A stretch of DNA of 64,000 nt from UBA2377 sp964429385 (lineage in GTDB: Bacteria > Verrucomicrobiota > Verrucomicrobiia > Opitutales > Opitutaceae). Positions 9,716-19,194 of this stretch are shown piece after piece. The notes below the pieces were generated by a model that saw only the letters and a program-made list of their open reading frames with translations, had not been told where the DNA came from and searched no databases. Location of the stretch: the NCBI GenBank assembly GCA_964429385.1, contig CAYSBR010000007.1:1-64000 (forward strand), in the 5' to 3' direction. Within the stretch, counting starts at the first letter, position 1. Each line of letters begins with the position of its first letter. Position numbers and translations under genes: made by a program.

Positions 9716-11274
9716 GGCCGCGAATCCTCCGCCGGGACCATCACCCGCAATATGCACTCAAACCTCATGACACCGGGATGCCCGGCGTCATAACGCTCCG
9801 CTTCGATCCCGGCGACAAAACGGTTCGCTTCCAACTCCGCCATCAATCGTCGGGCCTTCACCCCCATCTCCCGACCCGCGTTGGCCTGCGGGCTTTCTCC
9901 CTCCAGCAACCGGCCGACGACGACAACCCGCAATGGAGCCTGTTCCGATTCGTCCCGGCCCCTGCTCATCGCAGGCAAAATTTGCAGACGATCCAGCCAC
10001 ACGTCCTCCAATTCATAGAACTGCTTCTCCAACTCATTAAAGAAGGCCGCCCAATCCGAACGGGCCGCCAGCAAACTCCGCAGCACCTCGATCCGGCGCT
10101 GCATCGCCTCATTCCCGCTCAATTCCGCTGATTCGACACGAAGTTCCGCCCGCCACGGTGCCATCACCCCTTCGATCCGTTCCGTTTCACGTTGCATTGC
10201 CGCAGCCCCCGCCCGCCAGTGCCAGGCCAGCGCGCACACCCCTATGACAAGACACGCCGCCACCGCCAACCACCAGCGCTGAGCACAACGAAACGCGGCC
10301 GCCGCCTGCCACGCCACCGGCAGCAAGTTGATATCCTTTTCCCCCGCCGCACCGGCAGCCAGACCGAGCAAGACCGGCCAATGATCCTCCAGCCTTGCCC
10401 GCTCTTTTACCACGGCCGCTATCACCAGTCCCGCTGGCATCACTTGAACTCCGACTGGCAAATTGCAGCCCCGGGCCAGTGCCTCCTGTAATCCCGGTAA
10501 TCGAGCCCCCGGCCCCGAGAGCAGAATTCTCGCCGGCGACTCTTGCCCAACCTGCCGTGTGTAGGCAGCCAGCACCCGCATCACTTCCCGCAGGAGACGC
10601 CCAATGAAGTCAGCCACCTCTGCGCTTTGCTTATCATCCACCGGTGCCGGCATGACCAGGGCACGCGACTGAATCCGTCCATCCGCCCGGACAAAAATCA
10701 ACTGAGTCGCCACCGCGCCCACATCCATCAGCAACCCAGTCTCCGCCGCCTGCGGATTGCCATAACGCCAAGCCCGCCACAAGGCGACCCCTGCCGGCAG
10801 CACCTGCCTCGGCCACAGCCCCGCCTCCCGCACACCCCTGCATAGCACCGCCAGTTCTCCCGCCCTGGCCGCCGCCACCAGAAAATCAAAATCCACTCCG
10901 TCGTCCGCCAGTTCGCACCAATCCCACGCCATCTCATCCAATGGACCGGGGATACTTCTCGCCGCTTCAAAGCGCACCACCTCCGCCCGTTGCTCCGGAC
11001 CCACCGATGGACTCCGCACCGCCTTCATCCACGCCACGCCCGCCGGCACAGACAGGATACAAGGCCCGCGCAACTTGGCGCGTGCCACCAATCGCAGCAG
11101 GGCTTCGCCCACCGCCTCCGGCCATTGCGGCTCCGCCGGATCCACCCCGTGGGGTTCAAACACAAAACATTCGAGAGTCAGCCGGTTTTCCGGACCCGGC
11201 CCAAACACTGCGCCGGACACGTGGCTGGCTCCGCAGTCGATCACAAGCGCGCGCGAGGGGCGACGTTGGGGCAC
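9712..11274 (-). CDS. PilM-PilN fusion pilus assembly protein
   Basis: This 520-residue protein starts at GTG 11274. Residues 1-320 have the FtsA/actin-like fold of PilM (LVIDCGASHVSGAVFGPG phosphate-1 loop, LLMDVGAVATQLIFV, RILLSGPGARLPGLQEALA). Residues 325-520 look like PilN: the INLLP motif (KDINLLPVAWQ), one transmembrane helix (WWLAVAACLVIGVCALAW), a coiled coil and a periplasmic ferredoxin-like domain (WLDRLQILPAM, LRVVVVGRLLEG). PilM and PilN are usually separate proteins that bind through the INLLP peptide; here they are joined. It is the first gene of the operon with the PilO-like and secretin genes. Confidence 0.85.
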   Translation of the reverse strand: MPQRRPSRALVIDCGASHVSGAVFGPGPENRLTLECFVFEPHGVDPAEPQWPEAVGEALLRLVARAKLRGPCILSVPAGVAWMKAVRSPSVGPEQRAEVVRFEAARSIPGPLDEMAWDWCELADDGVDFDFLVAAARAGELAVLCRGVREAGLWPRQVLPAGVALWRAWRYGNPQAAETGLLMDVGAVATQLIFVRADGRIQSRALVMPAPVDDKQSAEVADFIGRLLREVMRVLAAYTRQVGQESPARILLSGPGARLPGLQEALARGCNLPVGVQVMPAGLVIAAVVKERARLEDHWPVLLGLAAGAAGEKDINLLPVAWQAAAAFRCAQRWWLAVAACLVIGVCALAWHWRAGAAAMQRETERIEGVMAPWRAELRVESAELSGNEAMQRRIEVLRSLLAARSDWAAFFNELEKQFYELEDVWLDRLQILPAMSRGRDESEQAPLRVVVVGRLLEGESPQANAGREMGVKARRLMAELEANRFVAGIEAERYDAGHPGVMRFECILRVMVPAEDSRP

Positions 11275-11339
11275 GCCCTTGAGTAAATTTTCTCAAGCCC
11301 CCGCCGGCAAGCGCAAACCACCCCGCGCCGCCAGTCCGC

Positions 11340-11858
11340 TCAGGCGCCGAAATAGCCCCAGGACCATTGCGCGGCATGCAGCACCGCGCACGTCGCCAGC
11401 GCCGCCGCCACGTCATCCGCCACCACCCCCCAGCCGGCCGGCAGATCCTGCAGCCGCGCGATGCCCAGCGGCTTCAAAATATCGAAGAAGCGGAACAACA
11501 CGAACCCCGCCAAAAACACCACCCATGCCGGGGCCGGTCCCACCAACGCGGGCCAGCCGAGAAAGCACAACGGCATCGCCACAAACTCATCAATGATGAC
11601 CTCGCCGGGATCGCGCCGGCCGAGGCGAAACTCCGCCTCGCCACAGATCGCCACCGCCACGTAGAGCCCGATGAGATTCAACAACAACACCCCCAGCCAG
11701 CCCAAGGGATAAAATACGACGGTGAAATAGAGCAGCCCGGCCACCGAGCCCCACGTACCTGGGGCCCGCAGCTTGCGCCCCAGCGGTCCGAGGGTGGCGC
11801 AGCCCAGCACCGTCGCAGTGGGCAGGAAACGCGGCCAGACCGGTGGAGAGAGACGCAT
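11340..11858 (-). CDS. pgpA: Phosphatidylglycerophosphatase A
   Basis: This 172-residue integral membrane protein removes the phosphate from phosphatidylglycerol phosphate to give phosphatidylglycerol. Family features are LGPLGRKLRAPGTWGS near residue 27 and the acidic active-site motif RDPGEVIIDEFVAMP near residue 83, then FDILKPLGIARLQDLP and WGVVADDVAAA. Several transmembrane helices are evident. It follows pgsA, which makes its substrate, with only 4 bp between the pgsA stop and the chosen ATG. A GTG at 11861 is the alternative start. Confidence 0.93.
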   Translation of the reverse strand: MRLSPPVWPRFLPTATVLGCATLGPLGRKLRAPGTWGSVAGLLYFTVVFYPLGWLGVLLLNLIGLYVAVAICGEAEFRLGRRDPGEVIIDEFVAMPLCFLGWPALVGPAPAWVVFLAGFVLFRFFDILKPLGIARLQDLPAGWGVVADDVAAALATCAVLHAAQWSWGYFGA

Positions 11859-11862
11859 CACA

Positions 11863-12465
11863 TCAATCGCGGACCACGTGCCCGTGCTTGCGGAAATACG
11901 CCCAGCCCGAGGTCAGGGTCAGGATCACCGACAGCACAAAAAACACCAGCCCGACATTGTGCACCACCGTGATCTGCCAGCGGTCGCCCTCGCCAAACAA
12001 GGGACCAAAATCGCGCGCATACATCCGCGCGCCCAGGAGCCAGCCGATGGCGTTCAGTTGCAGGAAAGTCTTCAGCTTTCCGCCCGCATCCGCATCGACG
12101 ATCACCCCTTTGCTCGCCGCCACCATCCGCAGGCCGGAGATCATGAACTCGCGCCCGATGACGCACAGCACCAGCAGCATCGCCGTCGTCCGGTAACCTA
12201 GAAAGTAGCCGCCGTTCACCAGCGCCACCATCAGCCCGACAATCATCACCTTGTCGATGACCGCATCCATGAAACGGCCGAACGTCGAGACCTGCCCGCT
12301 CTCCCGCGCCAGTTTGCCGTCAAGCCAGTCGGAAAGCGCCGCCGCGATGAACAGCCAGAAGGCGATCGTCGCCGCCCAGTGAAAGTCCGCATACATCAGC
12401 GCCACGATGGCAAACATCGCAGGCAGGCGGGAAAGCGTGAGAATATTGGGTAGATTGAGACGCAA
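11863..12465 (-). CDS. pgsA: CDP-diacylglycerol-glycerol-3-phosphate 3-phosphatidyltransferase
   Basis: This membrane enzyme makes phosphatidylglycerol phosphate. The CDP-alcohol phosphatidyltransferase signature is complete across residues 45-70: SDWLDGKLARESG, then FGRFMDAVIDKVM, with the four aspartates in register. The protein begins LRLNLPNILTLSRLPAMF, the typical PgsA N-terminus, so TTG at 12465 is preferred (200 aa). An upstream TTG at 12504 would add 13 atypical residues. No ATG is available near the family start, so the exact initiation site is uncertain. It is coupled to pgpA, the next step of the pathway. Confidence 0.9.
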   Translation of the reverse strand: MRLNLPNILTLSRLPAMFAIVALMYADFHWAATIAFWLFIAAALSDWLDGKLARESGQVSTFGRFMDAVIDKVMIVGLMVALVNGGYFLGYRTTAMLLVLCVIGREFMISGLRMVAASKGVIVDADAGGKLKTFLQLNAIGWLLGARMYARDFGPLFGEGDRWQITVVHNVGLVFFVLSVILTLTSGWAYFRKHGHVVRD

Positions 12466-12632
12466 ATCGCCGGAGAAAAACACAGGTCGCCGCCGCAAAG
12501 GCAATAGCGGAGACAGGCTTGAGGATATCGCCCTTTATCTCGTCACACATGATCAACAGCTCGCGCGGCTGCTCGCAGTTTCCGCTGACAGTCAAAACCA
12601 CCTGAAATCCGGTCGCCCCCGTCCGGCCTGGC

Positions 12633-12646
12633 GTCATGCTAATGAC
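12633..12646. promoter_or_regulatory. Inverted repeat GTCAT-GCTA-ATGAC
   Basis: A perfect 5-4-5 inverted repeat lies 54 bp upstream of the lyase-like gene, in the space between the divergent pgsA and 12700 genes. It resembles the 6-3-6 repeat at 26072-26086 upstream of the AraC-type regulator (same GTCAT/ATGAC arms, one-base spacer difference). An operator role is speculative. Confidence 0.3.
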
Positions 12647-12699
12647 ATTTCCGTCAACTCCTGCCGCTGGCAGGCCACCTCCCCCATCCTTCCCCCGCG

Positions 12700-14085
12700 A
12701 TGAAAATGCGACACCCCTCCGTCATCCTGGCCCTGCTCGGGCTTTCCTGCCTGCTGGCCAGCACGACCGCCGCCCAGATCGGCACCCGGTTTCCTGCCGA
12801 AAGGAAAGTTGTCACCGATCCCGTCACAGGCGTGCCGCTCACCTTCCTGACCAGCACGCCGGCGGGCGACTCCAAGATTTACCAGACCCATGCGCAATGG
12901 ACGGCCGACGGCCAATGGCTGGTCTTCCGCTCCAACCGCGTGCGCGGCCAGGCCATGGCCGTCCACGAGCAGACCGGAGACATCGTGCAAATCACCGAGA
13001 CCGGCTACAGCGGCATGCTCTGCCTCGCCCGGCACTCGATGAAACTCTACTTCCTCCGCTCCCCCACCATCGCCCCGCCCGCCGCCGTCACCGGCGCGGA
13101 GCCGGCTTACGGTGCGGCGCCTGGCCCAGGAACCACCCGCGGCCCATCGCAGATCATCGAGGTCGATTTGGGGAAACTTTTCGCCGACAGCGACGCCGGC
13201 ACCCTGCGCGGAGCCGACACCTATGAGCGGATCTGCGGCACCATCCCCGTTGAATGGGGCGCCAGCGGCGACATGGCCCTCGATGCCGATGAGCAATCCG
13301 TCTATTTTCGCGTGGGCCGGGAAAAAGCCGCCCGGCACCTGCCCGCCGGCGCCAAAATCGAGGAAAATTTCGGTCCCCGCAACATGGGTGCCGGGCCGAC
13401 CGGCATCGCCCGCATGGATATCCGCACCGGTGAACTTTCCTTCGTTGTCGCCGTCCCCTTTCAGATTGGCCATGTGCAATCCAACCCTTGGGTGCCGGGC
13501 GAACTCGTCTTCTGTTGGGAAACCGGCGGCAAGTCCCCCCAACGCACCTGGACCGTGCAAGCTGACGGCACCGGCCTGCGCCCGCTTTATCCTGAGGCCG
13601 ACTACGAATGGGTCACCCACGAGGCCATCATCACCCGCGATGAAGTCGCCATCGCCATCATGGGCCACCGTGAACCGGGCACCCATGATGCGTGGGGCCC
13701 CTCCGGCTCGCGGGAAAAACCCACCGGCCTCGGCATCGTCAACCTCCGCACCAAAGAAATGCGCATCGAAGGCCAGACCAAGTCCGGCAGCGGACTCTGG
13801 CATGTGCATGGATCGCCCGACGGTCGCTGGGCCGTGGGCGACGACTTCGACCGCAGCCTTTGGCTGATCGACCGCGCCACCGGCGAAATGCAACTGCTCT
13901 CCACCGGCCACAAGCCGACTGCCGCAGACCATCCCCACCCCACTTTCAGCCCCGACGGCACCCGTATCCAGATCCAGTCCGCCTTCCTGTCTGAAGACAA
14001 CCGCAGCATGAATATCTGCATCATCCCCGTGCCCGAATCCTGGCTAAACCGCCTCCGGGAAGCCCCTCTGGACAACCGGCCGTAG
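12700..14085 (+). CDS. Exported oligogalacturonate-lyase-like beta-propeller protein
   Basis: This 461-residue protein has a signal peptide (VILALLGLSCLLASTTAAQ). The mature part is a seven-bladed propeller with repeated DG-W-type turns (QWTADGQWLVFRSNRV, GSPDGRWAVGDDFD, FSPDGTRIQIQSAF). It resembles polysaccharide lyase family 22, oligogalacturonide lyase, including NPWVPGELVFCWETGG, VTHEAII and LWHVHGSPDGRW, where histidines would bind the metal. PL22 enzymes cleave short pectin oligomers to 4-deoxy-L-threo-5-hexosulose uronate. They are often cytoplasmic, whereas this one appears exported. Related TolB-like propellers without lyase activity are possible. No pectin genes are adjacent. Confidence 0.7.
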   Translation: MKMRHPSVILALLGLSCLLASTTAAQIGTRFPAERKVVTDPVTGVPLTFLTSTPAGDSKIYQTHAQWTADGQWLVFRSNRVRGQAMAVHEQTGDIVQITETGYSGMLCLARHSMKLYFLRSPTIAPPAAVTGAEPAYGAAPGPGTTRGPSQIIEVDLGKLFADSDAGTLRGADTYERICGTIPVEWGASGDMALDADEQSVYFRVGREKAARHLPAGAKIEENFGPRNMGAGPTGIARMDIRTGELSFVVAVPFQIGHVQSNPWVPGELVFCWETGGKSPQRTWTVQADGTGLRPLYPEADYEWVTHEAIITRDEVAIAIMGHREPGTHDAWGPSGSREKPTGLGIVNLRTKEMRIEGQTKSGSGLWHVHGSPDGRWAVGDDFDRSLWLIDRATGEMQLLSTGHKPTAADHPHPTFSPDGTRIQIQSAFLSEDNRSMNICIIPVPESWLNRLREAPLDNRP

Positions 14086-14206
14086 CGCGAAGTCCGGGAA
14101 CAAAATCCCGCCACCGCGGCCCCATCACCCGTCCGGCCGCGCGCAGACGAAAAAGACATTCGCCAGCCCCTTGGCTTTCGGCTTCGCTGCGGGCCGCTCC
14201 TGAACC

Positions 14207-14695
14207 ATGCGCCACTGCATCTATCCCGGCACCTTCGATCCCATCACCCACGGCCATCTCGATGTCCTGGGCCGCGCCGCACGGCTTTTTGACCGCGTGA
14301 CCGTCGCCATCGCCGACAATCCCGGCAAAGCCGCCAAGCAATCTTTCTTCAGTATCGAGCAACGGCTGGAAATGGTGCGCCCCAATGTCGCCTCGTTTGA
14401 AAACGTCGTAGTCACGGCCTTCAGCGGATTGCTGGTGGATTTTGCCATAGCCCAGCAGGCCCACGCCATCATCCGCGGCCTGCGGGCCCTGTCCGACTTC
14501 GAGTTCGAGTTCAACATGGCGCTCATGAACCGGCACCTGAAGCCCGAGCTGGAAACGATCTTCGTGATGCCCAACGAGCAGTTCAGCTACACCAGCTCCA
14601 CCCTCGTGAAACAGGTGGCCGGCTACGGAGGCGATGTCTCGCACTTTGTCCCGCCCAACGTCGCCGCCGCCCTGCGCGCCGCCCATCGGGGCTGA
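14207..14695 (+). CDS. coaD: Pantetheine-phosphate adenylyltransferase
   Basis: This 162-residue enzyme catalyses the fourth step of coenzyme A synthesis, transferring AMP from ATP to 4'-phosphopantetheine. The nucleotidyltransferase motif TFDPITHGHLD is near residue 8. The RGLRALSDFEFEFNMALMN stretch and the second ATP-binding motif YTSSTLVKQVAGYGGDVS are present and correctly spaced. Length is normal for CoaD. It lies between unrelated genes on the same strand, with no Shine-Dalgarno apparent. Confidence 0.97.
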   Translation: MRHCIYPGTFDPITHGHLDVLGRAARLFDRVTVAIADNPGKAAKQSFFSIEQRLEMVRPNVASFENVVVTAFSGLLVDFAIAQQAHAIIRGLRALSDFEFEFNMALMNRHLKPELETIFVMPNEQFSYTSSTLVKQVAGYGGDVSHFVPPNVAAALRAAHRG

Positions 14696-14820
14696 TTTCT
14701 TTTCCGCAATCAGGGAATTTCCGGTGTTTTTTCGTCACCGGCGCGCAATCGCGGGCGTCATGACATCCGCGCAACCTTTGGCCCGCCGATCGCCTCAGCC
14801 TCTTCCTTCCTTTATCACCC

Positions 14821-16203
14821 ATGCCCAAACCACGCAGTCTTCGCGTTCCGATCATCACGATTGTCCTGCTCGCTGCCGCCGCCGGCGGCTGGTATTTTTT
14901 CCAGAAAAAAGCCGCGACGCCCCCCTCCTTCTCCTCCGTCAAGGTCAGCCGGGGTAATATCGCCCAGGTCGTCACCGCCTCCGGCTCCCTTCAACCCGTG
15001 ACCTCCATCGAGATCGGCAGCCAGGTATCCGGACTCGTGACCGAGGTGCTGGTGGACTTCAACTCACCGGTCAAAGCCGGCCAGCTGATCGCACGCATTG
15101 ATCCCGCGACCTACCAGCAACAGCTCCGGCAAAACGAGGCCGACCTCGCCTCCACCAAGGCCAGCTACACCCTCGTCCAGCTCAACACCGAGCGCACCCG
15201 CTCCCTGCGCGAACGCAACCTCGTCTCCCAGCAGGAGCTCGACCAGGCCGAAGCCCAGCTCGCCCAGAGCGAAGCCACCCTTCTCATGCGTCAGGCCGCC
15301 CTTGAAAACGCCCGGGTGGATCTCGCCCGTTGCGATATCTTCTCCCCCATTGATGGCATCGTGATCGATCGCCAGACCGATGTCGGCAAGACCGTCGCCG
15401 CCAGCCTCAACGCGCCCACGCTCTTCATCATCGCCAACGATCTCTCGCGCATGCAGATCAACACCGCCGTCGCCGAGGCCGACATCGGCAGCGTCACGGA
15501 AGGCCAGCCCGTGAACTTCACGGTGGATGCCTACCCCGGTCGCCAGTTTCGCGGCCGGGTCGTCCAGATCCGCAACTCGCCCAAGACCGAGCAAAACGTC
15601 GTCACCTACCAGACCATCATCGAAGTGCGCAACGATGACCTCCGGCTCAAGCCCGGCATGACCGCCAACGTCTCGATCATCATCGCCCAGCGGGAGAACG
15701 TCCTGCGCATCCCCAACAGCGCCCTCCGCGCGCGCATTCCGGAAGCATTGATTCCGCCCGCACCGGCTCCCGCCGGAGCGACCGCGGCCAGCAACGCGCC
15801 TCCCGCCACCGCCACCCGTGAACAGATGATGGCGCTCATGCGCGAAGCCGGATTCACCCCCGGTTCCGGTCCGCCCTCCGCCGAGGTGCGGGAACGCATG
15901 GCCCGGCTCGCCAAGGAACGCGGCCTCGAATTGCCCGCCTCCGGCGGCACCCGGGCCGGCGCCCCGGGTGAAACCACCGTCACAAACCGCACTGTTTACA
16001 AATTCCACGGCGCCACCGCCACGCCGCCCCTGACTCCCGTCAACGTGAAGCTGGGCATCTCCGATGGCAGCACCACCGAGGTGCTCGAAGGCTTGGAAGA
16101 AGGGGATGAACTCGTGACCAACGTGGTGCAGGCCGGCGCCTCATCCGGCGCCTCCGCCCCCGCTCAAAGCCCGTTCGGCGGCATGGCTCCCCGCCGCTTC
16201 TGA
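14821..16203 (+). CDS. MacA-type periplasmic adaptor (membrane fusion) protein
   Basis: This 460-residue protein has an N-terminal membrane anchor (IITIVLLAAAAGGWYFF, residues 12-28) and a biotinyl-lipoyl-like domain (GSLQPVTSIEIGSQVSG). A helical hairpin at residues 90-165 (RSLRERNLVSQQELDQAEAQ) is followed by beta-barrel and membrane-proximal domains (PGMTANVSIIIAQRENVLRI). Between about residues 300 and 385 is a proline/alanine-rich insertion not usual in short adaptors. With the following ATPase and permease it would form a tripartite exporter linking to an outer-membrane TolC protein, a candidate for which lies at 23544. The substrate is unknown. Confidence 0.88.
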   Translation: MPKPRSLRVPIITIVLLAAAAGGWYFFQKKAATPPSFSSVKVSRGNIAQVVTASGSLQPVTSIEIGSQVSGLVTEVLVDFNSPVKAGQLIARIDPATYQQQLRQNEADLASTKASYTLVQLNTERTRSLRERNLVSQQELDQAEAQLAQSEATLLMRQAALENARVDLARCDIFSPIDGIVIDRQTDVGKTVAASLNAPTLFIIANDLSRMQINTAVAEADIGSVTEGQPVNFTVDAYPGRQFRGRVVQIRNSPKTEQNVVTYQTIIEVRNDDLRLKPGMTANVSIIIAQRENVLRIPNSALRARIPEALIPPAPAPAGATAASNAPPATATREQMMALMREAGFTPGSGPPSAEVRERMARLAKERGLELPASGGTRAGAPGETTVTNRTVYKFHGATATPPLTPVNVKLGISDGSTTEVLEGLEEGDELVTNVVQAGASSGASAPAQSPFGGMAPRRF

Positions 16204-16208
16204 TCCCC

Positions 16209-16976
16209 ATGAGCGCGGTCGTTCAACTCGAATCGATTCACAAGATCTACGACTCCGGCGAGGTCCCCGTGCACGCCGTGCGCGGCATCTCGCTGGAGAT
16301 TCAGCGTGGCGAATTCCTCGCCATCATGGGTGCCAGTGGTTCCGGCAAGTCCACCCTCATGAACCTCATCGGTTGCCTCGATCGTCCCACCAAAGGCAGC
16401 TACCTTCTGGACGGCACCGACGTCTCCCATCTGGAGCGCGATGAACTGGCCGATATCCGCAACCAAAAGCTCGGTTTCGTCTTTCAAGGCTTCAATCTCC
16501 TCAGCCGCACCACCGCGCTCGAAAACGTCGAGTTGCCCATGCTCTATGGCGCCCACCGGCTGTCCGGCCGCGAAATGCGCCAGCGGGCGCTTTCCTGTCT
16601 GGAAATTGTCGGCCTCGCCCACCGCGCCGACCACTTTCCCAGCCAGCTCTCCGGCGGCCAGCAGCAACGCGTCGCCATCGCCCGCGCCCTCGCCAACGAA
16701 CCCAGCGTGCTTCTTGCCGACGAGCCCACCGGCAACCTCGACAGCAAGACCTCCGTCGAGGTCATGGGCGTGTTCCAACGGCTCAACGAACAGGGCATGA
16801 CCATCATCATGGTCACGCACGAGCTCGACATCGCCCGCTATTGCCGGCGGAACCTCATCGTGCGCGACGGTCGCATCGTCAGCGACATCCAGGTCGCCGA
16901 TCGCGCCCGCTCCGAGGAGGAATTGCAAAAACTCCTTGCCGCCGAGACCGAGGCCAAACTCACCGAAAACACCTGA
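16209..16976 (+). CDS. MacB/LolD-type ABC transporter ATP-binding protein
   Basis: This 255-residue ATPase begins 5 bp after the adaptor gene. The Walker A motif is GASGSGKSTLMNLIGCLDRP (near residue 40), the Q-loop is GFVFQGFNLLSR, the signature LSGGQQQRVAIARALA and Walker B VLLADEPTGNLDSKTS, with the switch histidine in MVTHELD. It is of the family energising FtsX-like permeases (MacB, LolD, FtsE). Here ATPase and permease are separate genes rather than fused as in Escherichia coli MacB. Confidence 0.93.
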   Translation: MSAVVQLESIHKIYDSGEVPVHAVRGISLEIQRGEFLAIMGASGSGKSTLMNLIGCLDRPTKGSYLLDGTDVSHLERDELADIRNQKLGFVFQGFNLLSRTTALENVELPMLYGAHRLSGREMRQRALSCLEIVGLAHRADHFPSQLSGGQQQRVAIARALANEPSVLLADEPTGNLDSKTSVEVMGVFQRLNEQGMTIIMVTHELDIARYCRRNLIVRDGRIVSDIQVADRARSEEELQKLLAAETEAKLTENT

Positions 16977-16979
16977 GCC

Positions 16980-18188
16980 ATGCGCCTCGGTTCCACGCTC
17001 ACCCTCTCCTTCCGCGCTCTGCGGCGCAACATTCTGCGCTCCTCGCTCACCGCCCTCGGCATCATCATCGGCGTCGGCGCGGTCATCGCCATGGTCAGTA
17101 TCGGCAACGGCGCCAAGGCCCAGATCGAGGCCCAGATCGCCAGCCTCGGCCAGAACATCATCATGGTCTGGCCCGGCAGCGCCTCCACCGGCGGCATGCG
17201 CGGCGGCTGGGGCAGCGCCAGCACCCTCACCGAAGCCGACGCCCTGGCCATTTTGAGTGAAGTACCCGGGGTGGTCGCTGTCAGCCCCGAGATGCGCGAC
17301 CGCGCCCAGGTCTTTGCCAGCGGCCTCAACTGGAACACCCAGATCCTCGGCGAAGGCCCCGACTACCTCGACATCCGCCTCTGGCCCTTGAGCGAGGGCA
17401 ACATGTTCGGCGAACAGGAGGTGCGCACCTTCGCCAAAGTCGCCATCATCGGCCGGACCGTGGCCAATGAGTTATATCCCAACATGGATCCGATCGGTCA
17501 GGTCATCCGCATCCGCAACATCCCCTTCACCGTGCTTGGCGTACTCAGCACCAAGGGCTTCAACACCTTTGGGCAGGATCAGGACGACGTCGTCATCATC
17601 CCCTACAGCAGCCACCTGCGGCGTATCTCCCGCCGTCAGAACATCAACTCCATCCTGATCCAGGCCGGAAGCCCCGAGCTCATGGCCCGCATCCAGCAGG
17701 ATATCACCGACGTCCTCCAGCAGCGCCGCCAGGGCCGGGAGCCAGACTTCACCGTTCGCAATCAAGTCGAGATCGCCGAGACCGCCACCGCCACCACCAA
17801 GACGATGACCCTCCTCCTCGGCGCCATTGCCGGCGTCTCCCTCATCGTCGGCGGCATCGGCATCATGAACATCATGCTCGTCTCCGTCACCGAACGCACC
17901 CGCGAGATCGGCATCCGCCTCGCCGTCGGCGCGCACGGCCGTGACATCATGCTTCAGTTTCTCACCGAAGCCATGGTCTTGAGCGGCCTCGGAGGCATCC
18001 TCGGCATCCTGCTGGGCATCGGCTCCTCCGAGCTCATCTCCCATTTCAACGGCTGGCCCACCCTCGTTTCCACCGATGCGATCCTCATCGCATTCGTCTT
18101 CAGCGCGGCCGTCGGCGTCTTCTTCGGGTTCTATCCGGCCCGCAAGGCCGCGCGCCTCGATCCCATCGACGCCCTCCGCTACGAATAA
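16980..18188 (+). CDS. MacB/FtsX-type ABC transporter permease
   Basis: This 402-residue permease begins 3 bp after the ATPase gene. One transmembrane helix near the N-terminus (SSLTALGIIIGVGAVIAMVSIG) is followed by a large periplasmic MacB_PCD domain (residues 50-270). Three C-terminal helices form the FtsX domain (LLLGAIAGVSLIVGGIGIMN, then ILGILLGIGSSELI, then AFVFSAAVGVFFGFYPARKA). The ending ARLDPIDALRYE is the family's characteristic C-terminus. It completes the adaptor-ATPase-permease operon. Confidence 0.93.
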   Translation: MRLGSTLTLSFRALRRNILRSSLTALGIIIGVGAVIAMVSIGNGAKAQIEAQIASLGQNIIMVWPGSASTGGMRGGWGSASTLTEADALAILSEVPGVVAVSPEMRDRAQVFASGLNWNTQILGEGPDYLDIRLWPLSEGNMFGEQEVRTFAKVAIIGRTVANELYPNMDPIGQVIRIRNIPFTVLGVLSTKGFNTFGQDQDDVVIIPYSSHLRRISRRQNINSILIQAGSPELMARIQQDITDVLQQRRQGREPDFTVRNQVEIAETATATTKTMTLLLGAIAGVSLIVGGIGIMNIMLVSVTERTREIGIRLAVGAHGRDIMLQFLTEAMVLSGLGGILGILLGIGSSELISHFNGWPTLVSTDAILIAFVFSAAVGVFFGFYPARKAARLDPIDALRYE

Positions 18189-18249
18189 TCGCGGGGCCGC
18201 CCGCCATCTTTTGCTCGCACGCCCGGCGAGGGTGCAGCTCAATCCCGCC

Positions 18250-19125
18250 ATGCTTTCAGCCCTCTCTCCCCGCGCCCTTCTGGCGGGTATCTGGCTGCTG
18301 CTCGTTGCTCTCTCAGCCAACGCCACCCCTTACGACGACGCCCTCGCCCTCTATCGGGAAAAACGCTATCCCGAGGCCCGGGTGGCTTTCACCCAACTCG
18401 CGACCGCGGAACCGCAGAACGCGAAACCCCGCTACTTTCTCGGCGTCATCGCGCTCCGCCGCAATGATACGGAGGATGCCATCCAGCAACTCGAGCAGGC
18501 CGTCCGCCTCGACCCCACCAACTCGGACTACCATGCCGAACTTGGCGGAGCCTACGGAGCCGCCGCCCGCGGAGCCAGCCTGCTGGCCCAGGCCGGGTTC
18601 GCCCGGAAATGCCGCGCCGCCTTGGAAAAGGCTGTGGAGCTGAATCCCGACAACCTCGACGCCCGCAACGGCCTCATCACCTATTACCGCCAGGCCCCCG
18701 GCTTCCTCGGCGGCGGCATGCCCAAGGCCTATGCCCAGGCCGGGGAAATCCGGAGCCGCGATTTTCATCGCGGCTCGCTCATCCTCGCCCAGCTCCATGC
18801 CGACGAGCGCCGCTTCGACGAGGCCTTTGCCATTGCCGAGGAACTGCTGCAGGCCGAGCCCGACACCTATATCGCCCATTACATTATCGGCCGTTTCGCC
18901 GCCGAAAGCGGCCGGCAGCTCGACCACGGCGAAGCCCGCCTGCGCCATTGCCTGACCCTGACTCCGGCCCGGAACGACCCCTCCCACGCTGCGGTGCACT
19001 GGCGACTCGGCCACATCGCCGAAAAACGCCGCGACCCCGCCGCCGCCCGCGCCGCTTACGAAGAATCACTCCGCCTTGATCCCGGGTTCACCCAAGCCGC
19101 CGACTCACTGGCCAAGCTGAAGTGA
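18250..19125 (+). CDS. Exported tetratricopeptide-repeat protein
   Basis: This 291-residue protein has a signal peptide (LLAGIWLLLVALSANA) followed by TPR helices: YDDALALYREKRYPEARVAF, KPRYFLGVIALRRNDTEDAI and a C-terminal VHWRLGHIAEKRRDPAAARA repeat. TPR proteins mediate protein-protein contacts, and a periplasmic role is likely. The ATG at 18250 is chosen because the signal peptide begins there; the frame is open further upstream but runs back into the permease gene. The partner is unknown. Confidence 0.82.
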   Translation: MLSALSPRALLAGIWLLLVALSANATPYDDALALYREKRYPEARVAFTQLATAEPQNAKPRYFLGVIALRRNDTEDAIQQLEQAVRLDPTNSDYHAELGGAYGAAARGASLLAQAGFARKCRAALEKAVELNPDNLDARNGLITYYRQAPGFLGGGMPKAYAQAGEIRSRDFHRGSLILAQLHADERRFDEAFAIAEELLQAEPDTYIAHYIIGRFAAESGRQLDHGEARLRHCLTLTPARNDPSHAAVHWRLGHIAEKRRDPAAARAAYEESLRLDPGFTQAADSLAKLK

Positions 19126-19194
19126 GCCCTCCGCGCCCGGCGACGTTTTCGCTCTTGCCGCTGCCTGCTCCCGCAACCACCCTCCGGCACTCCC

